Shown here in pieces: positions 1 through 7,129 of a DNA stretch of 11,144 nt. The stretch is taken from NCBI GenBank assembly GCA_900551225.1, contig URUZ01000156.1, positions 1 to 11,144 on the forward strand, written 5' to 3'. Below the pieces are notes generated by a model, which saw nothing but the letters and a program-made list of their open reading frames with translations, did not search any database and was not told the origin of the DNA. This DNA is from an uncultured Clostridium sp. GTDB lineage: Bacteria; Bacillota; Clostridia; Lachnospirales; Lachnospiraceae. Made by a program: the position numbers and the translations under genes. Every line of letters starts with the position of its first letter. Position 1 is the first letter of the stretch.

Positions 1-234
1 TTGATCTTTATTTTTTAGATATCCTCTATATTGAGAAAAACTATGGCTTGCGACGTTTTTCCTACCAACTCGCGCCTGGATGCGTCAGCGGGCGTTCCAC
101 AGACTTACCCGGAAAAGAAGAAGGTTGGGACTGGGAGGACAGCGGAGGAGCCGGTCCCTCCGCTGTCCTCCCAGCCCCAACCTTCTTCTTTTCACGGCCA
201 ATACACCAGCCAACGCCCGTGTCCCCATTCGCGC
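1..234. other. Noncoding left edge with large inverted repeat
   Basis: No gene is convincingly supported here. The first 60 bases are AT-rich and the rest is dominated by an inverted repeat (separate entry). Forward frame 3 is open from the window edge to a stop at 252-254, so the tail of an upstream rightward gene could enter here. Most of that frame, however, is a translation of the hairpin and it runs into the end of lysR. I therefore do not call it a CDS. An 8-bp direct repeat, TCGCGCCT, lies at 70-77 and 229-236. Confidence 0.5.
113..192 (-). terminator. Long hairpin terminator downstream of lysR
   Basis: Arms at 113-148 and 157-192 are reverse complements over 36 positions with a single exception, around an 8-base loop. 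The outer ends are A-rich (AAAAGAAGAAGG) and T-rich (CCTTCTTCTTTT), as in intrinsic terminators, so it may work in both directions. The one exception would be an A-C mismatch in a rightward transcript but a G-U wobble in a leftward transcript. The hairpin is therefore perfect only in the RNA strand of lysR, whose stop codon lies 43 bases away. This supports its role as the lysR terminator. Confidence 0.75.
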
Positions 235-1110
235 CTAAATCCCCTCCCTCATAAAATACTCTCCAGCCAGCACCGCTTGAATAAACTTCTTTACCTGCGG
301 CAGCTCAAAACAGTCATGTTTGTACAGGATATGAGAGGACCGTGTAAATGGCGTACCATCTTTAAAATACAGCGGTGTAATCTGTCCCTGGAACTGATCC
401 AGGCAGATTTTGGGCAGGATGGACCAGCCGATGCCCCGGGAGACCATCTCCAGGCAGCTGCCGATATCGTCCACCCACAGGTTGGTCCGGCTGCCCTGGC
501 AGCCGTTTTCCGCTCGCCAGAGCTGTATTTTATCATAGAATCCAGAGTCTGTGTGCCGTCCGATGTAGGGAAATTCATTTAGCGGCGCGCAGGCGTGCTC
601 CCGGTCGGTAACCAGACAGACCGGTTCGCTGGACAGTGTCACCGTGCCTTCGCTCCACTTGAAACTGCCGCGGACAATGGCAATGGAGATATCATTCTTA
701 TTCAGGCTCTGGTACAGGCTGGTACTCTGCATGGTGCTGACATGGATATCCACAAGTGGATACTGATCCATATATTGTTTGAGGATATCCGGCAGCCGGT
801 AGCGGGCAAAGTTGATGGATACACCCAGCTTCAGCGTGCCTGCCACCTCCTTGCGGTAGATGGCCACCTGGCTGCGGATGCGGTCCATGGAGTCGGACAC
901 CTGCCGGGTATATGGAAGGATGCGTTCCGCTGCCGGCGTAAACAGCACACCCTTTCGGGAGCGGATAAACAGTTCACAGCCCAGCTCTTCCTCCAGCTTC
1001 TGGAGACGTTTAGTCAGGGCGGACTGGGTAGTAAAAAGCCGCTCCGCCGCTTTGGTGATATTCTGTGTCTGGGCCAGCATTTGAATGAGTTCACAATCTT
1101 TTTCGTCCAT
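235..1110 (-). CDS. LysR-family transcriptional regulator
   Basis: A 291-residue cytoplasmic DNA-binding regulator of normal LysR length. The winged helix-turn-helix covers about residues 4-62, with the typical pattern of an AAERLF turn, TQSALTKRL recognition helix and LEEELG...LFIRSRKG wing. A linker helix (about 63-88) leads into a periplasmic-binding-protein-like effector domain (about 91-285) that should sense a small organic acid. The ATG at 1110 is preceded on the minus strand by a GGGAGGGG ribosome binding site. The gene is divergent from the prpF-to-prpD operon. Shared promoter DNA with a T-N11-A dyad indicates that it activates that operon in response to its substrate and probably represses itself. 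The equivalent regulator in the analogous E. coli neighbourhood is YbhD; orthology is inferred from context only. Confidence 0.93.
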   Translation of the reverse strand: MDEKDCELIQMLAQTQNITKAAERLFTTQSALTKRLQKLEEELGCELFIRSRKGVLFTPAAERILPYTRQVSDSMDRIRSQVAIYRKEVAGTLKLGVSINFARYRLPDILKQYMDQYPLVDIHVSTMQSTSLYQSLNKNDISIAIVRGSFKWSEGTVTLSSEPVCLVTDREHACAPLNEFPYIGRHTDSGFYDKIQLWRAENGCQGSRTNLWVDDIGSCLEMVSRGIGWSILPKICLDQFQGQITPLYFKDGTPFTRSSHILYKHDCFELPQVKKFIQAVLAGEYFMREGI

Positions 1111-1138
1111 AATAACCCCTCCCCCGCCATGATTTTAA

Positions 1139-1155
1139 CATTCCTGATTGGAATG
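1139..1155. promoter_or_regulatory. Probable LysR recognition dyad (T-N11-A)
   Basis: A perfect inverted repeat, CATTCC-TGATT-GGAATG, centred on 1147. It contains the LysR-box pattern T-N11-A (T1141 to A1153). Its centre lies about 66 bp upstream of the transcription start predicted for prpF, the classic position of a LysR recognition site. It also lies about 14 bp downstream of the predicted lysR start, suited to autorepression. A second, weaker dyad (ATACAATT at 1171-1178 and AATTGTAT at 1207-1214) covers the core promoter and could hold an activation half-site. Confidence 0.65.
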
Positions 1156-1167
1156 GAATTCAATGAA

Positions 1168-1196
1168 ATTATACAATTTTACAGAATGAAAATCAA
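1168..1196 (-). promoter_or_regulatory. Sigma-A promoter for lysR
   Basis: Read on the minus strand: TTGATT (-35, at 1196-1191), a 17-base spacer, then TATAAT (-10, at 1173-1168), a near-consensus vegetative promoter. Transcription would start near 1161, leaving a leader of about 50 bases before the lysR ATG. Its -35 element lies inside the spacer of the opposing prpF promoter, so the two promoters compete for the same DNA. Confidence 0.65.
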
Positions 1197-1206
1197 GGCT
1201 TATACT
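1178..1206 (+). promoter_or_regulatory. Sigma-A promoter for the prpF operon
   Basis: TTTACA (1178-1183), a 17-base spacer and TATACT (1201-1206) make a good vegetative promoter. The predicted start is near 1213, giving a leader of about 28 bases that ends in GGAGGA (1227-1232), eight bases before the prpF ATG. The LysR dyad at 1139-1155 lies directly upstream. Confidence 0.65.
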
Positions 1207-1240
1207 AATTGTATCAAAAGCTGATCGGAGGACTTTAACA

Positions 1241-2365
1241 ATGTATATGAAGAAATATCCCTGCGTGTATATGCGGGGCGGCACCAGCAAGGCGGTATTT
1301 TTCCACGAGAAGGATCTGCCCGGGGACAGAGGGCAGTGGGATGAGATTTTTATGAAGGTGATGGGCACGCCGGATGTGAAGCAGATCGACGGCATGGGCG
1401 GAACCGTCTCCTCCACCAGCAAGATCGCTGTGATCTCCCCGTCGGACAGGGAGGGCGTGGATGTGAACTACACCTTCCGCCAGGTGGACATTGTGATCCC
1501 GCGGGTGGACGGCAGCGCCAACTGCGGCAATATTTCCTCAGCAGTGGGGCCTTTCGCCATTGACGAGGGTCTGGTCCCTGCGGTGGAGCCTGTCACTGTG
1601 GTGCGGATTCTCAACACCAATACCAACAAGATCATTGAGGAGCATGTACGGGTGGAGGGCGGTCATGCCATGGTCCACGGTGATGAGGAGATTAAAGGGG
1701 TTCCCGGCACCGGCTCCCGCATCGATATGTATTTCGAGGACCCGGCTGGTTCCAGGACAGGCAGGCTGTTCCCTACGGGACAGCGAAAAGAGATCTTCGA
1801 CGTGCCGGACTACGGTCCCGCGGAGGTGACGGTGCTGGACTGTTCCAACCCCATGGTATTTATTAAGGCGTCCGATCTGGGAATCAAGGGCACTGAGCTG
1901 GTGGAGCTGAACCAGAACAAGGACGTGATGGAGCACATCGAGCGCATCCGGGGTATGGCGGCGGTGAAATGCGGGTTCGTGGAGAACTGGGAGGAAGCCA
2001 GGACGAAATCCACTTCGGCGCCTAAGGTTTCCATCATTTCCCCGCCCCAGGACTATGTGGACATGGACGGCAACCAGGTGAAGGCAGAGGACATGGACAT
2101 CTGTGTCCGCGCGGTTTCCGTGGGCGCACTGCACAAGGCCTATCCCATGACCGTGGCGGTAGGGACCGGCTCGGCCGCCAGGCTCTCAGGTACCATTGTC
2201 AGCGAAACCGCAGTAAATGACAAGGGCGCGGATGTGGTGCGCCTGGGCCATTCCAGCGGAATCACGGGGGTGGACATCAAGATGGACGGGGAAGCCATCT
2301 TAAAGGGCGGCGTCACCCGGACAGCCCGCAGGATCATGGACGGGTATGTGTACATCAGAGAGTAG
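1241..2365 (+). CDS. PrpF-family isomerase (methylaconitate/3-methylitaconate isomerase-like)
   Basis: A 374-residue cytoplasmic protein of the PrpF family, which has a doubled DapF-like fold. Characterised members shift or isomerise the double bond of unsaturated carboxylates: 2-methyl- or trans-aconitate (PrpF), 3-methylitaconate (Mii) and 4-oxalomesaconate (GalD). Visible family signatures are MRGGTSK (residues 11-17), the SSTSKIAVI segment and DGSANCGNISSAVGPFAI (about 90-107). K61 and C95 are 34 residues apart, the same spacing I recall for the functional Lys73/Cys107 pair of Shewanella PrpF, so the active site looks intact. The ATG at 1241 has GGAGGA eight bases upstream; the in-frame ATG at 1247 is too far from it. 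First gene of the operon; its counterpart in the E. coli neighbourhood would be YbhH. The exact substrate cannot be read from sequence. Confidence 0.9.
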   Translation: MYMKKYPCVYMRGGTSKAVFFHEKDLPGDRGQWDEIFMKVMGTPDVKQIDGMGGTVSSTSKIAVISPSDREGVDVNYTFRQVDIVIPRVDGSANCGNISSAVGPFAIDEGLVPAVEPVTVVRILNTNTNKIIEEHVRVEGGHAMVHGDEEIKGVPGTGSRIDMYFEDPAGSRTGRLFPTGQRKEIFDVPDYGPAEVTVLDCSNPMVFIKASDLGIKGTELVELNQNKDVMEHIERIRGMAAVKCGFVENWEEARTKSTSAPKVSIISPPQDYVDMDGNQVKAEDMDICVRAVSVGALHKAYPMTVAVGTGSAARLSGTIVSETAVNDKGADVVRLGHSSGITGVDIKMDGEAILKGGVTRTARRIMDGYVYIRE

Positions 2366-2439
2366 GCAGATGACAAGCATTGCACGCAGGCGGCTGGATC
2401 ACATCCGTTTGGTGCTCTTAACAAAGGAGAAAATAACTT

Positions 2440-3702
2440 ATGGGAATGCAGATTTTAGCGCTGGCCTGTCTGGCCGGGGCAATCGTACTTGGGTTTGTAA
2501 AGAAGATGAACGTGGGCATCGTGTGTCTGGGCCTGGCGCTGGTGCTGGGAACCATCGGGGGTATCTCCAGCGGCGATATCTACAAGGGGTTCCCCTACAA
2601 GCTGTTCGCCACACTGATGGGTACCATGCTGTTTTTCAGTCTGCTGCAGCAGAACGGGACACTTGAAAAGGTCTCCCAGAAGCTGATCAGCCTTTGCGGG
2701 AAAAATACCTTTCTGGTTCCCGTCATTGTCTATCTGGTGAGCTTTGGTCTCTCGGCAGCCGGACCCGGCGCCATCAGCGTGCAGTCCGTGACCGTGCTCT
2801 TCGCCGTGTCCCTGGCAGTGCAGATGGAGGTCAGCCCGGTGCTCATGGGCAGCATGGCCATCCTGGGCGCAGTGGGAGGCACCGCCTCACCCATCGCCCT
2901 GACGGGAATCATTGTGGAAGATCTGCTGGCGGAAATGCAGATAAGCGGTATGGGTATGAAGGTGTTCCTGGGCGTTTCCATCGCCAACTTTGTCTGCGCT
3001 GTGGCAACATATGCTGCATTGGGCGGGTATAAGATCCGCCTGGCGTCCGGCGCGGCAAGCGTGAAAACCGGGCCAGGGAGCGGTCTGGACAGAAAACAGT
3101 CCGTCAGCCTGGCGGCGCTTCTGGTCATGGTAGTCCTGGTTGTGGGCTTCTCCTACGATGTGGGGCTGGTCTGCCTGACCCTCTCCCTGATTCTGATGCT
3201 CCTGGGCGCTGCGGACGAGAAAAAGGCCATCAAAATGATCCCCTGGAACGTGCTGATCCTGATCTCCGGCGTGAACGTCCTGATGAATATTACCCAAAAA
3301 ATGGGAGGAATCGATCTGTTGTCAAGCATCCTGTCCTCCTTCATGTCCGCCAGAACCGCGGCTCCGCTGATGGGCGTTACCGGCGGCATCATGTCCTGGT
3401 TCTCCAGCGCCAACGGCGTTGTATTTCCCACCCTGATCCCCGCAGTGCCGGACATTGCCGCACAGGTGGGAGGTGCGTCTGTCCTTCAGATGGTAGTGGC
3501 CATTGTGTGCAGCGCCACTGTGGCGGGAATCAGCCCGCTGTCCACCGGAGGCAGCCTGATCATGGCCAGCTACACCCAGGAGACGGGCTGCGATGACAAG
3601 GCCCAGCAGAAACTGTTTGGCCAGCTGTTCGGTCTGTCCGCCGGAGTAGTGTGCATTGTGTTTGTGCTGACGTTAATCGGCGTTTTAGGATTTTTAGGAT
3701 AG
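2440..3702 (+). CDS. MatC-like dicarboxylate carrier (ion transporter superfamily)
   Basis: A 420-residue integral membrane protein with about 11-13 hydrophobic segments. The first pair is at residues 3-19 and 22-42, and the last is at about 390-418. The N-terminal third resembles the MatC_N domain of malonate/dicarboxylate carriers. Two related Gly/Ser/Pro-rich segments fit the re-entrant substrate-binding loops of the ion transporter superfamily: SAAGPGAISVQS with GGTASPIALTG (about 105-156), and SSANGVVFPTLIP with GISPLSTGGS (about 332-382). It should import a di- or tricarboxylate, probably driven by an ion gradient. AAAGGAGA (2423-2430) sets the start at 2440, 74 bases after prpF. The equivalent slot in E. 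coli (YbhI) is a carboxylate transporter that I place in the DASS/SLC13 group, so the transporter type may differ while the role is kept. Confidence 0.83.
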   Translation: MGMQILALACLAGAIVLGFVKKMNVGIVCLGLALVLGTIGGISSGDIYKGFPYKLFATLMGTMLFFSLLQQNGTLEKVSQKLISLCGKNTFLVPVIVYLVSFGLSAAGPGAISVQSVTVLFAVSLAVQMEVSPVLMGSMAILGAVGGTASPIALTGIIVEDLLAEMQISGMGMKVFLGVSIANFVCAVATYAALGGYKIRLASGAASVKTGPGSGLDRKQSVSLAALLVMVVLVVGFSYDVGLVCLTLSLILMLLGAADEKKAIKMIPWNVLILISGVNVLMNITQKMGGIDLLSSILSSFMSARTAAPLMGVTGGIMSWFSSANGVVFPTLIPAVPDIAAQVGGASVLQMVVAIVCSATVAGISPLSTGGSLIMASYTQETGCDDKAQQKLFGQLFGLSAGVVCIVFVLTLIGVLGFLG

Positions 3703-3715
3703 AGGAGGTCATTTC

Positions 3716-4768
3716 ATGAGGCGATATGCATATGTAGGTTGCCGCACCACCAAGGAGCGGGGAGCCAGAGGAAAAGGCATCGGAGTATACCGTGTAACAG
3801 AACATGGCTGGGAGCCGGTGCAGGTCCTGGAAGGGCAGGTGAACCCCTCCTACCTGTGCCTGGACCGTCAGAAGAAACATCTGTACGCGGTTCACGGAGA
3901 TTTCAGCCAAGTCAGCGCTTACAGCGTGGCGGAGGACGGTACACTGACATACATAAACACTGTGGGAACACACGGTACCAACCCTGTCCATTTGTCCCTG
4001 GACTCTACGGGGAAATGGCTGTTTGTGGCCAATCTCCAGACCGGCGGCGTGGCCGTGATCCCGGTGAAGGAGGACGGTTCCCTGGACAAAATCAAGGAGC
4101 TGGAGTTTATCTCCGGAAATGGCGGCCCGGGGTACATTTCCCATCCACACCAGGTTGCCCAGGACCGCACCGGAAAATGGCTGCTGGTGCCATCCCAGGG
4201 CCGGCTGCAGGGAGTGGGCAAGATCACTGTGTTCCGTATTGACTCAGAGGCGGGTACCATCACGGAGGTCTCCTATGTGAAGTCCAGGGCCGGGGCAGAG
4301 CCAAGGCACTGCGTGTTCCACCCCAATAACCGGTTCTGCTACGGGGTCAATGAGAAAGACAGCACAGCAGAACTCTATGAGTTTGACAGTGAGAATGGCA
4401 TTCTGACGCCCAAACAGATCGTTTCCGTGCTGCCTGAGGACTTCGCGGGGGACGGCTGGGCCAGCGCTATTGACATTGGACCATCAGGGCGCAGTCTCTA
4501 CGTCTCCAATCGGAAGCACGACAGCATCACCGTGCTGAGCCTGGATAAGACAACGGGGAAAATGCACGTGGCGCAGAATATCAGGACCTGCGGCCGGCAG
4601 CCGCGGTTCATCATAGTGAGCCCGGACGGGAAGCAGCTTCTGGCTGCCAATGAGCTGGACGATTCGATCCAGTGCTTTGACATCAACGAAACGGACGGCA
4701 CCTTAAAGCCTAACGGCTTAGTAATCGGGACGGAAAGCCCGGTGTGCGTGGTATTTATGGACAGATAG
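3716..4768 (+). CDS. Lactonase, seven-bladed beta-propeller (YbhE/Pgl-like)
   Basis: A 350-residue cytoplasmic protein (no signal peptide) of the lactonase family that includes E. coli 6-phosphogluconolactonase YbhE (331 residues). Propeller repeats recur as strand-rich units ending in DxxGKWLxVxN-type turns. Conserved family segments visible are GTNPVHLSLD (about 87-96), HPHQV (133-137), EPRHCVFHP (185-193), VNEKDST (201-207), SNRKHDS (254-260) and QPRFIIVSPDGKQLLAANELDDS (285-307). GGAGG at 3704-3708, seven bases before the ATG, sets the start 13 bases after the carrier. It lies inside a carboxylate operon with no other pentose-phosphate gene, so a lactone of a hydroxy-tricarboxylate is a more likely substrate than 6-phosphogluconolactone. 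That is an inference. Confidence 0.85.
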   Translation: MRRYAYVGCRTTKERGARGKGIGVYRVTEHGWEPVQVLEGQVNPSYLCLDRQKKHLYAVHGDFSQVSAYSVAEDGTLTYINTVGTHGTNPVHLSLDSTGKWLFVANLQTGGVAVIPVKEDGSLDKIKELEFISGNGGPGYISHPHQVAQDRTGKWLLVPSQGRLQGVGKITVFRIDSEAGTITEVSYVKSRAGAEPRHCVFHPNNRFCYGVNEKDSTAELYEFDSENGILTPKQIVSVLPEDFAGDGWASAIDIGPSGRSLYVSNRKHDSITVLSLDKTTGKMHVAQNIRTCGRQPRFIIVSPDGKQLLAANELDDSIQCFDINETDGTLKPNGLVIGTESPVCVVFMDR

Positions 4769-4785
4769 AAGATTTAGAGGCGTTT

Positions 4786-4837
4786 TGCGATGAAGCGCAT
4801 ACATCGCACAGTCAGTTATTTTGCCGGTGAGCAAAAT
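4786..4837 (+). promoter_or_regulatory. Two tandem stem-loops before the aconitase-like gene
   Basis: The 90-base stretch between the lactonase stop and the preferred aconitase start holds two perfect short hairpins. The first pairs 4786-4792 with 4802-4808 (TGCGATG/CATCGCA, 9-base loop) and would bury the upstream ATG at 4790. The second pairs 4818-4824 with 4831-4837 (ATTTTGC/GCAAAAT) around a six-base CGGTGA loop and ends 10 bases before the ribosome binding site. They could tune translation or processing inside the operon. There is no T-tract, so they are not terminators. Confidence 0.35.
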
Positions 4838-4847
4838 GTAACGATTC

Positions 4848-4854
4848 AGGAGGG
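4848..4854 (+). promoter_or_regulatory. Ribosome binding site deciding the aconitase-like start
   Basis: AGGAGGG lies four bases before an in-frame ATG at 4859. The longer open frame begins at ATG 4790, preceded only by a weak AGAGG and caught in a hairpin. The 4859 start gives 755 residues, close to the roughly 753 residues I recall for E. coli YbhJ. Confidence 0.65.
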
Positions 4855-4858
4855 AAAA

Positions 4859-7126
4859 ATGGTCACATTACATACAGGAAAACACTACATATTAGATAAT
4901 AAACGTATCGCTCCAGCAGGCGGAAACATGGCCCTGCCGGAGACCGAGGGTGCAAAACAGACCCTGACCTGGCAGGTTCTGGAGAAGCACAACCATTCCG
5001 GCAGCATGGAACACCTGCAGATTCAATTCGACTCCATGGGCGTCTACGACAACACCTACGTGGGCATTTTGCAGACAGCCTATGCCAGCGGGCTGAAGGA
5101 ATTCCCCATGCCCTGTGTGTTTACCAACTGCCACAACTGCCTGGGCGCGGTGGGCGGCACCATCAACACGGACGTGCACAAGTACGCGGAGTCCGCATGC
5201 AGGAAGTCCGGCGGGATTTTCGTGCCGCCCCATGAGGCGGTGATCCATCAGTACATGCGGGAAATGATCATCAGCTCCGGGGATATGTCCATTGTGTCGG
5301 ACTCCCACACCCGCTACGGCACCCAGGGCTCCCTGTCCATCGGCGAGGGCGGCCCTGAGCTGGCCAAGGCCATGCTGGGGAAATACTATGAGACAGACTA
5401 CCCGGAGGTGGTCGCGGTGTTTATGACCGGCGCGCCGAAGCCCTGGGTGGGTCCCATGGACGTTGCGCTGAGCATTATCGGCAAGGTGTTTAAGAACAAT
5501 TTTGTGAAGAACAAGGTGCTGGAATTCGTTGGCCCGGGCGTGCACAGCCTGTCCATGGATTTCCGCAACGGGATAGACACCATGACCACGGAATCAGCCT
5601 GTCTGTCCTCCATCTGGGCCACGGATGAACAGACCAGGGAGTATTTTAAGATCCACAACCGGCCAGGAGCCTACAGAAAGATGGAGCCGGGCAATGCCGC
5701 CCTGTACGACGGCGTGGTTGAGATCAACCTGGATACCATCGTCCCTATGATTGCCCTGCCCTTCCATCCCAGCAACGCATACCCGCTGGCGGATGTGATC
5801 GCGGACCCTGAGTATTACCTGGGACTGGCGGAGGAGGAGGCCAGGAAGGTATTTGAGAACAACCCGGACATCCGCCTGGATTTAAAGTCTAAGATTACAG
5901 ATGGAAAGATCAAGGTGGACCAGGCAGCCATCGCCGGCTGTGCGGCCGGTTCCTTTGAAAATATCTGTGCCGTGGACCAGATCGCGAGACTTCTGGACAA
6001 TGGCCTTGGAACCTTCCCGCTCAACATTTATCCGGCTTCCCAGCCCATCATGTACGAGCTGAACCGGGTGGGCGTGCTGAACGATCTGATGGGCTACGGT
6101 GCGCGGGTCAAGACCGCCTTCTGCGGTCCCTGCTTCGGCGCGTCGGACGCCCCCGGCAACAACGATTTCTGCATCCGCCACAGCACCCGCAACTTCCCCA
6201 ACAGGGAAGGCTCCAACCCAGCCACCGGACAGATCGCGTCCGTGGCATTGATGGATTCCAGGTCCATCGCGGCCACCGCGTTTAACGGCGGTTACCTGAC
6301 CTCTGCGGAGACCTGCCCGGTGGAATTTCAGATCCCGGAGTACCATTTCAACGGGAAGATCTATGAGAATATTGTATACAATGGCTTCGGAAAGGCCATT
6401 CCGGAGACTGAGATTGTGTATGGTCCATCCATTAAGGATTGGCCGGAGATGTCCAGGCTGACGGAGCATCTGCTGTTAAAAGTGGCCAGTGTTATCCGGG
6501 ATGAGGTGACCACCACCGATGAGCTGATCCCCTCCGGGGAGACTGCCTCCCACCGCTCCAACCCCTATAAGATCTCCGAGTACACCCTGATCCGCAAGGA
6601 CCCCGCCTATGTGGGAAATGCCAAGGCGGCCCAGGGGTACGAGAAAGCCCGTATAGAAGGCGATGGGGAAACAGCGGCAGAATTTTACCAGGTGCTAAAG
6701 TGCGCTGGCGTGGAAGCCCCGGTGGAGGAACTGATGAAAACCACCGGAATTGGCACCGTGCTCTACGCCAAACGGCCCGGAGACGGTTCGGCCAGAGAGT
6801 ACGCGGCCAGCTGCCAGAAGGTGCTGGGGGGACTGGCCAACATCTGCATCGAGTACGCCACCAAACGCTACCGCAGCAACTGCGTAAACTGGGGCATCTT
6901 GCCCTTCACCAGCCCGGAGCCGGAGACCAGCCTGGAAGTGGGAGAGTACCTGTACCTGCCGGATATCCGCAGGGCTGTGGAAGAAGGCCGCACAGCGGTG
7001 GAGGCCGTGGTGATCGGGAAATGCGGAGACACGCGGACAATGGAGCTGGAGTTAAAGGGCGTGACAGAGGCTGAGAAGAAGGTGCTGCTGGCCGGAAGCC
7101 TGATCAATTATTATAAGGAAGCTTAG
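4859..7126 (+). CDS. Aconitase-superfamily hydratase (YbhJ-like)
   Basis: A 755-residue cytoplasmic [4Fe-4S] dehydratase-type enzyme of the aconitase superfamily, expected to add or remove water at a tri- or dicarboxylate. Aconitase landmarks occur in order. These are DSH at 148-150, the cluster cysteines C361 (in a GCAAGS segment where aconitase has SCTNG) and C422/C425 (CGPC), and RNFPNRE at 444-450 with both substrate-binding arginines. The C-terminal swivel domain begins near TDELIPSG (553-560) and contains GSARE (643-647), which supplies the catalytic Ser (S644) and Arg (R646). Aconitase has Ser where A645 sits. The continuous single chain and the divergent cluster loop match the YbhJ-type branch rather than AcnA/AcnB or LeuCD. 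If translation began at 4790 it would gain 23 residues. The stop is three bases before the next start, so the two genes are probably translationally coupled. Exact substrate unknown. Confidence 0.88.
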   Translation: MVTLHTGKHYILDNKRIAPAGGNMALPETEGAKQTLTWQVLEKHNHSGSMEHLQIQFDSMGVYDNTYVGILQTAYASGLKEFPMPCVFTNCHNCLGAVGGTINTDVHKYAESACRKSGGIFVPPHEAVIHQYMREMIISSGDMSIVSDSHTRYGTQGSLSIGEGGPELAKAMLGKYYETDYPEVVAVFMTGAPKPWVGPMDVALSIIGKVFKNNFVKNKVLEFVGPGVHSLSMDFRNGIDTMTTESACLSSIWATDEQTREYFKIHNRPGAYRKMEPGNAALYDGVVEINLDTIVPMIALPFHPSNAYPLADVIADPEYYLGLAEEEARKVFENNPDIRLDLKSKITDGKIKVDQAAIAGCAAGSFENICAVDQIARLLDNGLGTFPLNIYPASQPIMYELNRVGVLNDLMGYGARVKTAFCGPCFGASDAPGNNDFCIRHSTRNFPNREGSNPATGQIASVALMDSRSIAATAFNGGYLTSAETCPVEFQIPEYHFNGKIYENIVYNGFGKAIPETEIVYGPSIKDWPEMSRLTEHLLLKVASVIRDEVTTTDELIPSGETASHRSNPYKISEYTLIRKDPAYVGNAKAAQGYEKARIEGDGETAAEFYQVLKCAGVEAPVEELMKTTGIGTVLYAKRPGDGSAREYAASCQKVLGGLANICIEYATKRYRSNCVNWGILPFTSPEPETSLEVGEYLYLPDIRRAVEEGRTAVEAVVIGKCGDTRTMELELKGVTEAEKKVLLAGSLINYYKEA

Positions 7127-7129
7127 AGT

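Noticed and set aside
3..254. Open forward frame from the window edge, possible tail of an upstream gene
   Set aside because: Most of it translates the inverted repeat, and its end overlaps lysR; the first 25 codons could be genuine but cannot be supported alone.
31..582. 183-residue open frame on the plus strand antisense to lysR
   Set aside because: It overlaps a well-supported LysR gene with full family motifs; its sequence shows no domain and it starts in the hairpin region.
595..1224. 209-residue open frame opposite the LysR DNA-binding domain
   Set aside because: Antisense shadow of a GC-rich coding region; it has no ribosome binding site of its own and covers the divergent promoters.
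4892..5545. 217-residue minus-strand frame rich in His, Val and Ala
   Set aside because: Antisense shadow of the aconitase-like gene; no domain and no ribosome binding site.
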